Positions 44,418 through 53,644 of a DNA stretch of 64,000 nt are shown piece by piece. Origin of the DNA: Planctomycetota bacterium (GTDB lineage Bacteria; Planctomycetota; UBA1135; UBA2386); contig JADJPQ010000004.1 of assembly GCA_016713175.1 (NCBI GenBank), positions 62,001 to 126,000 of the forward strand. The letters are read 5' to 3'. The position numbers and the translations under genes are program-made. The stretch's first letter is position 1; the number at the start of each line of letters is the position of its first letter. Under the pieces are notes generated by a model. That model had not been told where the DNA came from and did not search any database. It saw nothing but the letters and a program-made list of their open reading frames with translations.

Positions 44418-46402
44418 TTGAGTGATCCTGCTGACTTCCCGACCTTCTCGCGCCCCGCCGGCGCGCCGTGGCAACACGGCGACCTGCACACCCGCGAGTG
44501 GTTGTTGACCGATGGTCGCGGTGGCTACGCCTGCGGCACCGCGCTCGATCTGCCGACGCGGCGTTATCACGGCTGGCTCTGTGCGCCGATCGGCAGCACC
44601 GCTCGCCGCACCATGCTGGTCGCCGGCGCCGACGAACGTTGTGTCGTCGATGGGATCGAGACGATCCTGAGCACCGCCTGGTGGCAGGGTCAGGCCGGCC
44701 CGGACCTGCCGGGGGTGGCACTGCAGTTCGCGCATCGGCCGTGGCCGTGCTGGACGTTCAGCCACGGACGGTTCACCGTTCGCCGCGAGCTGCTGTTGCT
44801 CCGGGGCGGCGGGCAGCCGGCGGTCGCCGTGCGGTGGACCAACCGTGGCGAGCGGCCGTTGCGGTTGCGCGTGGCACCGTGGTTGTGTGGTCGCGATGCC
44901 GACGCCTTGCGCCGAGCCGGTGCGGAGCCGCCGGTCAGTGGATTCGTGCAGGGAGCGAGCTGGCGATTGCAGGCCGACCAGGATGGGCCGCCGGTCTGGC
45001 TGTCCGTCGAGGGCGTGGCGGCGTTCGTGCCGGCCGGGAACTGGTACCGCAATCTGTTCCTGGTCGAAGAACAGTCCCGCGGCTACGACCACGTGGAAGA
45101 TCGCTGGAGTCCAGGCACGCTCGAGCTGGACCTGGGACCCGGACGGACGGCGGTTGCGGTGTTCGGTGCCGGGGAGCCCTGCCGGGCGCCGGCCGAGGCC
45201 TGGGAACACGCCGCCGGCGTCGCCGCGGCAACGGTCGAACGCGTCGGTGGGGAGACCGACCGATTGCGCCGACGGCTCTTGTTGTCCGCCAAGGACTTCC
45301 ACTATCGCGACCACGCCGGCCGGCCGGGCGTCCTCGCCGGGTTCCCGTGGTTTGGCGAATGGGGCCGCGACACGTTCCTGGCGCTGCCGGGGCTGACGCT
45401 GAGTCACGGCGATGTCGACGGGTGCCTGCAGGTGCTGCGCGGGGCCTTGCCGTTCCTGCGCGATGGCCTGCTGCCGAACATCTTCGGCGCGACGCCAGAG
45501 GACAGTCACTACGGCGCCGCCGATGCGGCGTTGTGGTTTGCGCTGTGCGTGGCGCGACTGTGCGACCTTGAGGGCGGCAGCCGGATCGTCAAGCAGGAGT
45601 TCGCGGCGGCGCTGCGGCAGATCGCCGAGGCGAGCTTCGATGGCAACGCGATGCTGCGGGCCTGGGCGAGCACGGCCTGCTCGATGTGGGCAACAAGGAC
45701 ATCAACGCCACCTGGATGGATGCGCGCACGGCGGCGGGTCCGGTGACGCCGCGGCATGGACAGCCGGTCGAGATCGAGGCGCTGTGGTACTCGTTGCTGG
45801 CGCTCTTGCACCAGGTCGACGGCCGCAAGTGGCGCGCCCGCCGCGATCGCGCCGGGGCGACGTTCGTCGAGCGCTTCTGGCTGCCGGACGGTCGCTATCT
45901 TGCCGACCGTTGGCACGAGGGGCAGCCGGATCCGACGGTGCGCCCGAACATGGTGATCGCCGCCGCACTGCCGCGTTCGCCGCTGTTGCAGGGGCATCGC
46001 CAAGGGGTCGTGGCCAAGGCCGCCGCCGACCTGCTGACGCCGCGCGGGCTGCGGACGCTGAGTCCGGACGATCCCGCGTTCGTGTCGCGGTATGGCGGCG
46101 ACCAGGATCGCCGCGATCAGGCCTACCACCAGGGTACGGTGTGGCCGTGGCTCTGCGGGTTCTACGTCGAAGCGGCGCTGGCGGCGGCAACCAGACGCGA
46201 GCGTGCGGCGGTGCGGAGCGACCTGCGCCAGTTGCTGGACGGCTTCCTGCCCGAACTGGACGCAGCCGGCCTGGACCACGTCAGCGAGGTGTTCGACGGC
46301 CTGCCACCACATCGGCCGGGCGGCACGTTCGCCCAGGCGTGGAGCAGCGGCGAGTTGCTGCGGGCGCTGGCGTTGCTGGCGGCCGAGGAGGAGGAGTCGT
46401 GA
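44418..46402 (+). pseudogene. Glycogen debranching enzyme (amylo-alpha-1,6-glucosidase type), one-base frameshift
   Basis: From TTG 44418 (LSDPADFPTFSRPAGAPWQH) the GDE_N domain has EWLLTDGRGGYACGTALDLP, RRYHGWL and FVPAGNWYRNLFLVEEQSRG. The (alpha/alpha)6 catalytic domain has FPWFGEWGRDTFLALPGL (acidic catalytic region) up to FDGNAMLRA near 45660. It then continues in a different frame: LGEHGLLDVGNKDINATWMD ... YHQGTVWPWLCGFYVEAALA ... GTFAQAWSSGELLRALALLA. One missing G in the run at 45657-45660 (CGGGCC for CGGGGCC) restores a single 662-codon gene. Both halves are otherwise intact, so a sequencing error is quite possible. The stop overlaps the next GTG. Confidence 0.88.
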
Positions 46403-47595
46403 TCGACGTCGTCTTCTACTTCCAGGTGCATCAGCCGTACCGTCTGCGCAAGCTGAAGCCCGGCGACCGGATCCGCAAGCTGCAGTACTTCGACGAGCCG
46501 CTGAACCGCCTGGTCGCCGAGCGCGTCGCCGACCGCTGCTACCTGCCGATGAACAAGATGCTGCTCGACGTCATCGAGCAGACCGAGGGGCAGTTCCGCT
46601 GTGCCTACTCGCTGTCGGGAACGGTGATCCGGCAGCTGCGGCAATGGGTGCCCGAGGCGCTCGACAGCTTCGTCGCGTTGGCCGAGTCCGGGGCCGTCGA
46701 GTTCCTGTGCGAAACCAGCCAGCACTCGGTCGCCGCCGTCGCGGATCTCGACGAATTCGCGGCTCAAGTCGAGACCCAGCGCCAGGTCGTCACCGATCTG
46801 TTCGGCGCACCGACTTCGTTCCGCAACACGGAACTGATCCTCGACAACGGGATCTGCCAGCGCGTCGAACAGCTGGGTTTCGAGTGCATGCTCGGCGAGG
46901 GCGCCGACCGGCTGTTGAAGTGGCGCAGTCCGCAGGTGCCGTACTCGCCGAAGGGCTGTCGCCGGCTGAAGCTGTTGTTGCGCAGCTACTCGCTGTCCGA
47001 CGACATCGCGTTCCGGTTCTCCAACCGCAAGTGGCCTTCGTACCCGCTGTTTGCCGATACCTATTCCAGCTGGCTGCACCAGGTGCCGGCGCCGGCGCAG
47101 TTCATCGGCCTGTTCATGGACTACGAGACCTTCGGCGAACACCAGGGCGCGCACACCGGCATCCTCGAGTTCATGCGCCACCTGCCCGAACACGTGCTGG
47201 AGAACGACCGGTTCCGCTTTCGGACCCCGGCGCAGGTCGCTGCCGAACGCGCCGCTGCGGCGGAACTCGACATCCCCGACCCGGTGTCGTGGGCCGATGT
47301 CGAACGCAACCTGTCGGCGTGGCTGGGCAACCCGATGCAGAAGGCGGCGCAGGAGGCTCTCTATGGCCTGCGCGCCGAGGTCCTGGCAATCGGTGAGCGC
47401 AAGCCGGAGCTGCTGGCTGCCTGGCGCGAGTTGACCACCAGCGACCATGTCTACTACATGGCCACCAAGCATCACTCCGATGCCGAGGTGCACGAATACT
47501 TCAGTCCCTACGACTCGCCGCATGCGGCGTTCGTCGCGTTCATGACCGCGCTCGACGATCTGCGCGAGCAGGTCCGCAAAGCCAAGAAGAAGTGA
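46399..47595 (+). CDS. GH57-family alpha-amylase / glucanotransferase
   Basis: The protein has 398 residues from GTG 46399, preceded by a GAGGAGGAGGAG ribosome binding site and overlapping the debranching stop. GH57 conserved regions: VVFYFQVHQPYRLRK (HQP), the helix-turn-barrel ETSQHSVAAVADLDEFAAQV, TSFRNTELILDN (nucleophile region) and IGLFMDYETFGEHQG (DYET, acid/base region). Family members cleave or transfer alpha-glucans in the cytoplasm, fitting glycogen turnover. The C-terminus DSPHAAFVAFMTALDDLREQ is typical of this clade. Confidence 0.9.
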   Translation: MIDVVFYFQVHQPYRLRKLKPGDRIRKLQYFDEPLNRLVAERVADRCYLPMNKMLLDVIEQTEGQFRCAYSLSGTVIRQLRQWVPEALDSFVALAESGAVEFLCETSQHSVAAVADLDEFAAQVETQRQVVTDLFGAPTSFRNTELILDNGICQRVEQLGFECMLGEGADRLLKWRSPQVPYSPKGCRRLKLLLRSYSLSDDIAFRFSNRKWPSYPLFADTYSSWLHQVPAPAQFIGLFMDYETFGEHQGAHTGILEFMRHLPEHVLENDRFRFRTPAQVAAERAAAAELDIPDPVSWADVERNLSAWLGNPMQKAAQEALYGLRAEVLAIGERKPELLAAWRELTTSDHVYYMATKHHSDAEVHEYFSPYDSPHAAFVAFMTALDDLREQVRKAKKK

Positions 47596-50500
47596 CCATG
47601 CCGGAACGCTCGTTCCAACTGTTCGAGATCAGCTGGGAAGTCGCCAACAAGGTCGGCGGCATCCACACCGTGCTGTCGTCCAAGGCCAAGACCGCGGTCG
47701 AGCGCTTCGGCGACGACTACATCGTCATCGGCCCGCAACTGTTGTCGGGGACCGGCGCGCCGCTGCCCTTCGACGAAGAACCGGGGTTCGAGACCTTCGC
47801 CGAGTCGTGCCGCCAGATGGGCGTGCCGGTGCGGATCGGTCGCTGGCGGATCCCAGGGCGGCCGCGTTGCATCCTGATCGGGTTCTCGGGGCTGTACGAG
47901 CAGAAGAACGGCATCCTGGCCGGCCTGTGGGAACGCCATCAGGTCGACTCGATCGCCGGTGACTGGGACTACGTCGAACCGCTGCTGTTCGGTACCGCCG
48001 CCGGCATGGTGATCGAGCGCTGGTGGGAGGAGTTCCTGGCGCCGTTCCATCGCCGCGCGGTCGTGCAGGCGCACGAGTGGATGACCGGCGCGGCGCTGCT
48101 GTACCTGAAGGAACGGATTCCGGCGATCGGCACGGTGTTCACGACCCACGCGACGATGCTCGGTCGCGCCCTGGCGTCGCTCGGCATCACGCCGGGCCAG
48201 GGACTCGGCGGCAAGACGCCCGAGGATCTGGCGCAGACGCACGGCGTGCGGGCCAAGCACAGCATGGAAGGCGCGTGTGCGCGCAAGTCCGACGTGTTCA
48301 CCACGGTCAGCGCGGTGACCGCGGCCGAGGCCGATCTGCTGCACAAGCGGATTGCGGCGCCGCTGTTGCCCAACGGCATCGACCTCGACGTCGTCGACGA
48401 ACTGGCGGGCCAGGACCCGGCCGGCGTGCGCGCCGCGATCGGCAAGACCGCCAAGGCGTTCCTCGGCGAGGATGTCGGCGACGCTTTGTTCGTCGGCCTC
48501 GCCGGTCGGTACGAGTTCCACAACAAGGGCATCGAACTGCTGCTCGACGCGCTGGCGGCGATGCAGAAGCACAAGGGGCGCCGGGTCGTGGCGTTCCTGC
48601 TGGTGCCGGCCGGCAACTCCGGTGTGCGCGGCGAACTGCTCGAACGGCTGGCTGGCGGCGACGCCAAGGGGCCGCTCGGCATCTGCACGCACAACCTGTT
48701 CGACGAGGATCGCGATCCGGTCGCGGTGCATTGCAAGCGCCACGGCCTCGACAACAAGCCCGGCAGCCGGATCAAGATCGTGCAGATCCCGATCTACCTG
48801 CGCCCCGGCGACGGCATGTTCGATCGCGAGTACGAAGCGGTGCTCGCGGCGATGGACCTCGGCGTCTACCCGTCGTTCTACGAGCCATGGGGCTACACGC
48901 CGCAGGAAGCGCTCGCGACCGGCGTGCCGACGATCACCAGCGATCTGGCCGGGTTCGGTCAGTGGGCGCTCGAACGCAAGCTGACGCCGCAGGACGGCGT
49001 CACCGTGATCAAGCGCGATCGCGTGCCGTACGCCGAGGTCACCCAGGCCGTGGTCGATGCACTCGAGGGGTTCCTCGACAGCCGCAGCGATCGCGAGGCG
49101 ATGCGCAAGAAGTGTCGCGCGGCGGCCGGGCTGACCGCGTGGAAGGACCTGTTCGCGCACTATCTGCAGGCCTACGACCAGGCGATCGCCGCAGTGCAGC
49201 AGCGCAGCACGACCGGTGTCGTGCAGTTCCGACTGCCGCGCAAGGCGCTACCGTCCCCCGGCTCGGGCACGACGCCGCGGCTTTCGGGGTTCCAGGCGTC
49301 GGCGACGTTGCCCGCGAGCCTGCGCGGACTCGAGCGGCTGGCACGCAACTTCTGGTGGGTCTGGAACCAGGGTGTGCGCGGGCTGTTCGTCGACTTGGCG
49401 CCGGGTTTCGAGGCGGCGGGCGAGAACCCGGTGGTGTTCTTGCAGCGCGCCGGTCTGGACGCCTTGCAGCAACGCGCCACCGATGCCGCCTATCTGCGGC
49501 GATTGCAGGACGTGACGACGCGTTTCGACGCCTACATGGCCGGCGGCGCGCGCAAGCTGCCGGTGCAAGACGGCGGACCGGCGATCTCGGCCGAGCATCC
49601 GATCGCCTACTTCTCGGCCGAATTCGGCATCCATCACTCGCTGCCGATCTACAGCGGCGGGCTCGGCATCCTGGCCGGGGATCATCTGAAGTCGGCGAGC
49701 GACCTGGCGGTCCCGCTGGTCGGCGTCGGCCTGTTCTATCGCCATGGCTACATGGCGCAGCAGATGTCGAGCGACGGGCAACAGATCGCCGTCGACAAGG
49801 AGAACCTGCCGCGCCAGCTCGCGGTCGAGGCGGTGCGGACCGCCGATGGTCGTACGCTCGAAGTCACCTTGTCGCTGCCCGGCCGCGAACTGCACCTGCG
49901 GGCGTTCAAGGCAATGGTCGGGCGGGTGGCGCTGTATCTGCTCGATGCCAACCTGCCGCAGAATCGCCCCGAAGATCGCGACATCACCCGCAACCTGTAC
50001 GGCGGCGACGCCGAGATGCGCATCCAGCAGGAGATCGTGCTGGGTCGCGGCGGCGTCCGCATGCTGCGGGCGATGGGTCTGCGGCCGTCGGTCTATCACA
50101 TGAACGAAGGCCATGCGGCGTTCCTGACGCTGGAACGGATCAGCCGGTTGGTCCGCGGCGAGGGGCTGCCGTTCGAGGCGGCGCGCGAGTACGTCGCGGC
50201 GACGACCCTGTTCACCACGCATACGCCGGTGCCCGCCGGCCACGACCGCTTCGGCGAGGACCTGATGCGCCGCTACTTCGGCGATGCCGAGGAGTGGGTG
50301 GGGCTGCCGTGGGAACGGTTCTTCGCGCTCGGGCAGGCCGGGCAGAGTCGCGAATTCAACATGACGTATCTGGCGATGAGCTTCGCCAGCTTCGTCAACG
50401 GCGTCAGCAAGCTGCACGGTCTGGCGTCGCAGAAGCTGCTGCATGGGTTCTGGCCGGGGCTCTTGGTGCCCGAAGTTCCGGTGGCGGCGATCACCAACGG

Positions 50501-51806
50501 CGTGCACCTGGCGACCTGGACGCATCCCGGCATCGCCGGGTTGTTGCGCAAGGATCAGGACACGCTGCGACCGGCCGACTTCCTGAACGCCGGCAAGATC
50601 GATCGGCGCGAACTGTGGCGGGTGCGCAAGGCCAGCAAGTCGCTGATGGTGGAGGCCGTGCGCGAACGGTTGACCCGCGCGTTCCACGCGCGGAGCGACA
50701 GTCCGGTGATGCTGTCGTCGATGCTTGCCGGTCTCGACGACAAGGCGCTGTATCTGGGTTTCGCGCGGCGCTTTGCTCCGTACAAGCGCGCGCAGTTGTT
50801 GTTCTCCGATCCCGAACGGTTGCGGCGGTTGCTCGACCACAAGGATCGGCCCGTGCGTCTCGTCGTCGCCGGCAAGGCGCATCCGCGCGACAAGCTCGGG
50901 CAGGAGATCGCCAAGAAGATCGTGCAGTTGTCGCGGTCGCCGGAGTTCGTCGGCCGGATCGTGTTCGTCGAGGACTACGACATCGCCCTGGCGCGGGCCC
51001 TGGTCCAGGGCGTCGATGTCTGGGTCAACACGCCGACCCGCATGGAAGAAGCCAGCGGCACGTCGGGCATGAAGGCCGCCGCCAACGGCGTGCTGAACCT
51101 GTCGATCGGCGACGGCTGGTGGCCGGAGGCGGCCGATGGCGGCAACGGCTGGACGATCGGCGCCGGGCAGGTCTACGCCGACCACGAACTGCAGAACCAG
51201 GCCGACGCGACCGCGCTGTACCGGCTGCTCGAGGAGGAGATCGCGCCGGCCTACTTCTCGCGCAACGGCGAAGGCGTGCCCGATGTCTGGCTGGACTTCA
51301 TGATCCACGACCTGAAGACCGTGCCGACGGTGTTCAACACCGACCGGATGGTCCAGGAGTACGTCGACCGTGCCTACCGGCCGCTGGCCGGGCACTACTT
51401 CTTGCAGCAGGCCGAGAAGAAGGCGCCGGCGCGCGAACGGGCGCGCGAGTACCTGCGCGTCAGGTCGGCGTTCGAGAAGGTCAAGATCGTCGCGGCGACG
51501 ACCGTCGACCTGCAGGAGTTCCGCGTCGGCCAGCATCTGGATGTCCGGATGGAAGTCGAACTCGGCACGTTGCGCGCCGACGACGTGGTCGCCGAACTGG
51601 TGGTCGGGCGCGGCGCCGAACCCGACCTGCACGACATGCAGGTGGTCCGTCTGCAGCCGGTCGCCGGCGGCAAGGGCACCGTGCAGGTGTTCGAAGGCAG
51701 CTACCGCGTCGAGAAGGCCGGCCAATACCAGCATGGGCTCCGTGTGCGGGTGTCCGGCAATGGCGGTCACGACGCCAAGGTGCGCGGGCTCGTGCTCTGG
51801 GCGTGA
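47592..51806 (+). CDS. Glycogen synthase (GT3)-glycogen phosphorylase (GT35) fusion
   Basis: The protein has 1,404 residues from GTG 47592 (four-base overlap; ATG 47598 also possible). Residues 1-545 are eukaryotic-type glycogen synthase: FEISWEVANKVGGIHTVLSS, TTHATMLGRALA, GLAGRYEFHNKGIELLLDAL and YPSFYEPWGYTPQEALATGV. From about 565 comes a Thermotoga-type alpha-glucan phosphorylase: IAYFSAEFGIHHSLPIYSGG, HMNEGHAAFLTLERI, and the PLP lysine in EASGTSGMKAAANG with SIGDGWWPEA. The C-terminal 130 residues are a beta-rich extension. One chain can build and break glycogen. Similar fusions occur in Bacteroidota. Confidence 0.92.
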   Translation: MTMPERSFQLFEISWEVANKVGGIHTVLSSKAKTAVERFGDDYIVIGPQLLSGTGAPLPFDEEPGFETFAESCRQMGVPVRIGRWRIPGRPRCILIGFSGLYEQKNGILAGLWERHQVDSIAGDWDYVEPLLFGTAAGMVIERWWEEFLAPFHRRAVVQAHEWMTGAALLYLKERIPAIGTVFTTHATMLGRALASLGITPGQGLGGKTPEDLAQTHGVRAKHSMEGACARKSDVFTTVSAVTAAEADLLHKRIAAPLLPNGIDLDVVDELAGQDPAGVRAAIGKTAKAFLGEDVGDALFVGLAGRYEFHNKGIELLLDALAAMQKHKGRRVVAFLLVPAGNSGVRGELLERLAGGDAKGPLGICTHNLFDEDRDPVAVHCKRHGLDNKPGSRIKIVQIPIYLRPGDGMFDREYEAVLAAMDLGVYPSFYEPWGYTPQEALATGVPTITSDLAGFGQWALERKLTPQDGVTVIKRDRVPYAEVTQAVVDALEGFLDSRSDREAMRKKCRAAAGLTAWKDLFAHYLQAYDQAIAAVQQRSTTGVVQFRLPRKALPSPGSGTTPRLSGFQASATLPASLRGLERLARNFWWVWNQGVRGLFVDLAPGFEAAGENPVVFLQRAGLDALQQRATDAAYLRRLQDVTTRFDAYMAGGARKLPVQDGGPAISAEHPIAYFSAEFGIHHSLPIYSGGLGILAGDHLKSASDLAVPLVGVGLFYRHGYMAQQMSSDGQQIAVDKENLPRQLAVEAVRTADGRTLEVTLSLPGRELHLRAFKAMVGRVALYLLDANLPQNRPEDRDITRNLYGGDAEMRIQQEIVLGRGGVRMLRAMGLRPSVYHMNEGHAAFLTLERISRLVRGEGLPFEAAREYVAATTLFTTHTPVPAGHDRFGEDLMRRYFGDAEEWVGLPWERFFALGQAGQSREFNMTYLAMSFASFVNGVSKLHGLASQKLLHGFWPGLLVPEVPVAAITNGVHLATWTHPGIAGLLRKDQDTLRPADFLNAGKIDRRELWRVRKASKSLMVEAVRERLTRAFHARSDSPVMLSSMLAGLDDKALYLGFARRFAPYKRAQLLFSDPERLRRLLDHKDRPVRLVVAGKAHPRDKLGQEIAKKIVQLSRSPEFVGRIVFVEDYDIALARALVQGVDVWVNTPTRMEEASGTSGMKAAANGVLNLSIGDGWWPEAADGGNGWTIGAGQVYADHELQNQADATALYRLLEEEIAPAYFSRNGEGVPDVWLDFMIHDLKTVPTVFNTDRMVQEYVDRAYRPLAGHYFLQQAEKKAPARERAREYLRVRSAFEKVKIVAATTVDLQEFRVGQHLDVRMEVELGTLRADDVVAELVVGRGAEPDLHDMQVVRLQPVAGGKGTVQVFEGSYRVEKAGQYQHGLRVRVSGNGGHDAKVRGLVLWA

Positions 51807-51837
51807 GAAGCCGCGCGGCGTCGGCGATACTGCGCTG

Positions 51838-52548
51838 ATGGCGCAATGGCACGTTGGCACCAGCGGCTTCAGCTATGACGAGTGGAAGCCGGCGTTCTAC
51901 CCGCAGGAACTGAAGAGCGACGCGATGCTGGCGTTCTACTCTGCCCGGCTGCCGGCGGTCGAGTTGAACGCGACGTTCTATCGGATGCCCAGCGTGGCGA
52001 CGGTGGCCAACTGGCAGGCCCAGGTACCGGCCGGGTTCGTGTTCGCGGTCAAGGCGACGCAGAAGATCACCTGGGTGCAGAAACTACGCGACTGCGGTGA
52101 CCTGCTGGCGCGGCTGTTCGAGGTGCTGGCGCCGCTCCAGGGATCGTTGGGCTGCGTTTTCTATCAGTTGCCGAAGTGGGTCCGGAAGGATGTGCCGTTG
52201 CTGCGCGAGTTCCTGGCCGCGCAGCCGCCGGCAGTCCGTGTCGCGTTCGAGTTCGCGCATGCGAGCTGGAACGACGAGGACGCGGTCGCGGCGTTGCGCG
52301 AGCGCGATGCGGCGGTGGTGCTGTCCGACAAGGATGGCTCGCCGACGCCCGAACTGATCGACACCGGGACCTGGGGATACCTTCGGCTGCGGCGACCGGC
52401 CTACACCGACGACGACCTGCGCGCCTGGCGCGATCGCATCGACGCGCGTGGGTGGGAGCGGTGCTTCCTGTTCTTCAAGCACGAGGACAGTTGTGCCGGG
52501 CCGGCGCTGGCGCGGCGGTTCCTGGACCTGCCGCCGGTGTCGGCCTGA
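51838..52548 (+). CDS. DUF72-family TIM-barrel protein
   Basis: The protein has 236 residues from ATG 51838 (MAQWHVGTSGFSYDEWKPAF). The G-T-S-G-x-x-Y-x-x-W start, FYSARLPAVELNATFYRMPS, FVFAVKATQKITW, and the C-terminal WGYLRLRRPAYTDDDL with FFKHED are the DUF72 signature. The family has a TIM-barrel fold; the biochemical role is not established. It lies 31 bases after the glycogen fusion gene and may be read from the same transcript. Confidence 0.9.
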   Translation: MAQWHVGTSGFSYDEWKPAFYPQELKSDAMLAFYSARLPAVELNATFYRMPSVATVANWQAQVPAGFVFAVKATQKITWVQKLRDCGDLLARLFEVLAPLQGSLGCVFYQLPKWVRKDVPLLREFLAAQPPAVRVAFEFAHASWNDEDAVAALRERDAAVVLSDKDGSPTPELIDTGTWGYLRLRRPAYTDDDLRAWRDRIDARGWERCFLFFKHEDSCAGPALARRFLDLPPVSA

Positions 52549-52600
52549 GAAAACCGCGTGGGTCTGCCCCCGTCCCCCCTCTGGTAGGTGGAGGACAACG

Positions 52601-53641
52601 ATGGGGAACCACCATGACAGTCTGTTCCGGAGTACGTTTGCTCGATCACGTCACGCCGCACCCTGGCTGCGTTCGGCATTGCCACCCGAACTCGCCGCAG
52701 CGTTCGATTGGCGCACCCTGACCGCAGCCAGCTCACACTTCGTGGATTCCGCCCTGCGGCGGCATGAGCCGGATCTGGTGTTCCTCGTGCGGGCGCGACG
52801 GTCGCGGCACACGGTGGCACTCTGTCCCGAGCACAAGAGCTATCGGGATCCGACGTTCCGCCGGCAGGTTCTGCGCTACGTGGCGCAGATCGTGGCCTGG
52901 CGGCCGCCGCCGCGGTGGCGACCGCCGATTGCGGTGATTCCAGTGCTCCTGTACCACGGGGCTGAGGCCTGGGTGGCGCAGGACGAAGACCTGCTGCTCG
53001 CGGGTTTGCCCAAGGCCATGGCAGCGGTGCTACGGCGTTGGCTGCAGATGCCCGTCGTGCTGATCGACGACCTTTCGCGTTGCAGCGAACGTGCACTGCG
53101 GCGGCGCCGGCTGACCCGACTCGGTACGCTGACGCTGCTGTGCCTGTGTCGCCTGCGCTGGTTCGCGCCGCGTCAGGTCCTGGCGGCGTTCCGGCGTTGG
53201 GGCGATCTGTTGCGGGCGGTCGACCGGGAACCCGGCGGACGGGCGGCGATCGAGAGGGTATGTTCCTACGCGCTCCGGGTCACCGATGTGGCGCCGGAGC
53301 GGCTGGCGGCGGTTCTCGAGGAAGTTCTGCGACGACCGGAGTGTTCGATCATGAGTACGGCAACCAGGCTGATGGCGAAGGGTGAAGCGCGAGGTGAAGC
53401 CCGAGGTGAAGCCCGAGGCATCCTCCTTGGGCGGATCGAGATGCTCTCGCAGCAGCTGCAAGCGCGCTTTGGCGCCTTGCCGCCGCGCCTGCGGGCCCGG
53501 CTCCGTCGCGCCCGGAGGGCCGATCTCGAGCGCTGGAGTGTCCGGATCCTGACCGCCGCGACGTTGCCCGAGGTGTTCGAGAAGGACGAGCCCCCGCGCG
53601 CCAGGTCCACGGCCCGACCGCGCACCCGCCGTTCGGCCTGA
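52601..53641 (+). CDS. Rpn/YhgA-type PD-(D/E)XK nuclease (recombination-promoting nuclease family)
   Basis: The protein has 346 residues from ATG 52601, with GGAGG upstream. The N-terminus MGNHHDSLFRSTFARSRHAA and the core EPDLVFLVRARRSRHTVALC-PEHKSYRDP (D, then E-x-K of the nuclease site) fit the Rpn/transposase_31 family. AVIPVLLYHGAEAW is the family's LYHG motif. The C-terminal part has an in-frame 12-base repeat (53381-53416) encoding GEAR three times, like the repeats that expand in Rpn proteins. Rpn members are DNA endonucleases that promote recombination, and a phage-defence role has been proposed for some. Confidence 0.85.
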   Translation: MGNHHDSLFRSTFARSRHAAPWLRSALPPELAAAFDWRTLTAASSHFVDSALRRHEPDLVFLVRARRSRHTVALCPEHKSYRDPTFRRQVLRYVAQIVAWRPPPRWRPPIAVIPVLLYHGAEAWVAQDEDLLLAGLPKAMAAVLRRWLQMPVVLIDDLSRCSERALRRRRLTRLGTLTLLCLCRLRWFAPRQVLAAFRRWGDLLRAVDREPGGRAAIERVCSYALRVTDVAPERLAAVLEEVLRRPECSIMSTATRLMAKGEARGEARGEARGILLGRIEMLSQQLQARFGALPPRLRARLRRARRADLERWSVRILTAATLPEVFEKDEPPRARSTARPRTRRSA

Positions 53642-53644
53642 GCG

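Noticed and set aside
48023..51838. A 1,271-codon plus-strand frame inside the glycogen fusion gene
   Set aside because: It overlaps a clearly conserved protein in another frame and is low-complexity Arg/Gly-rich.
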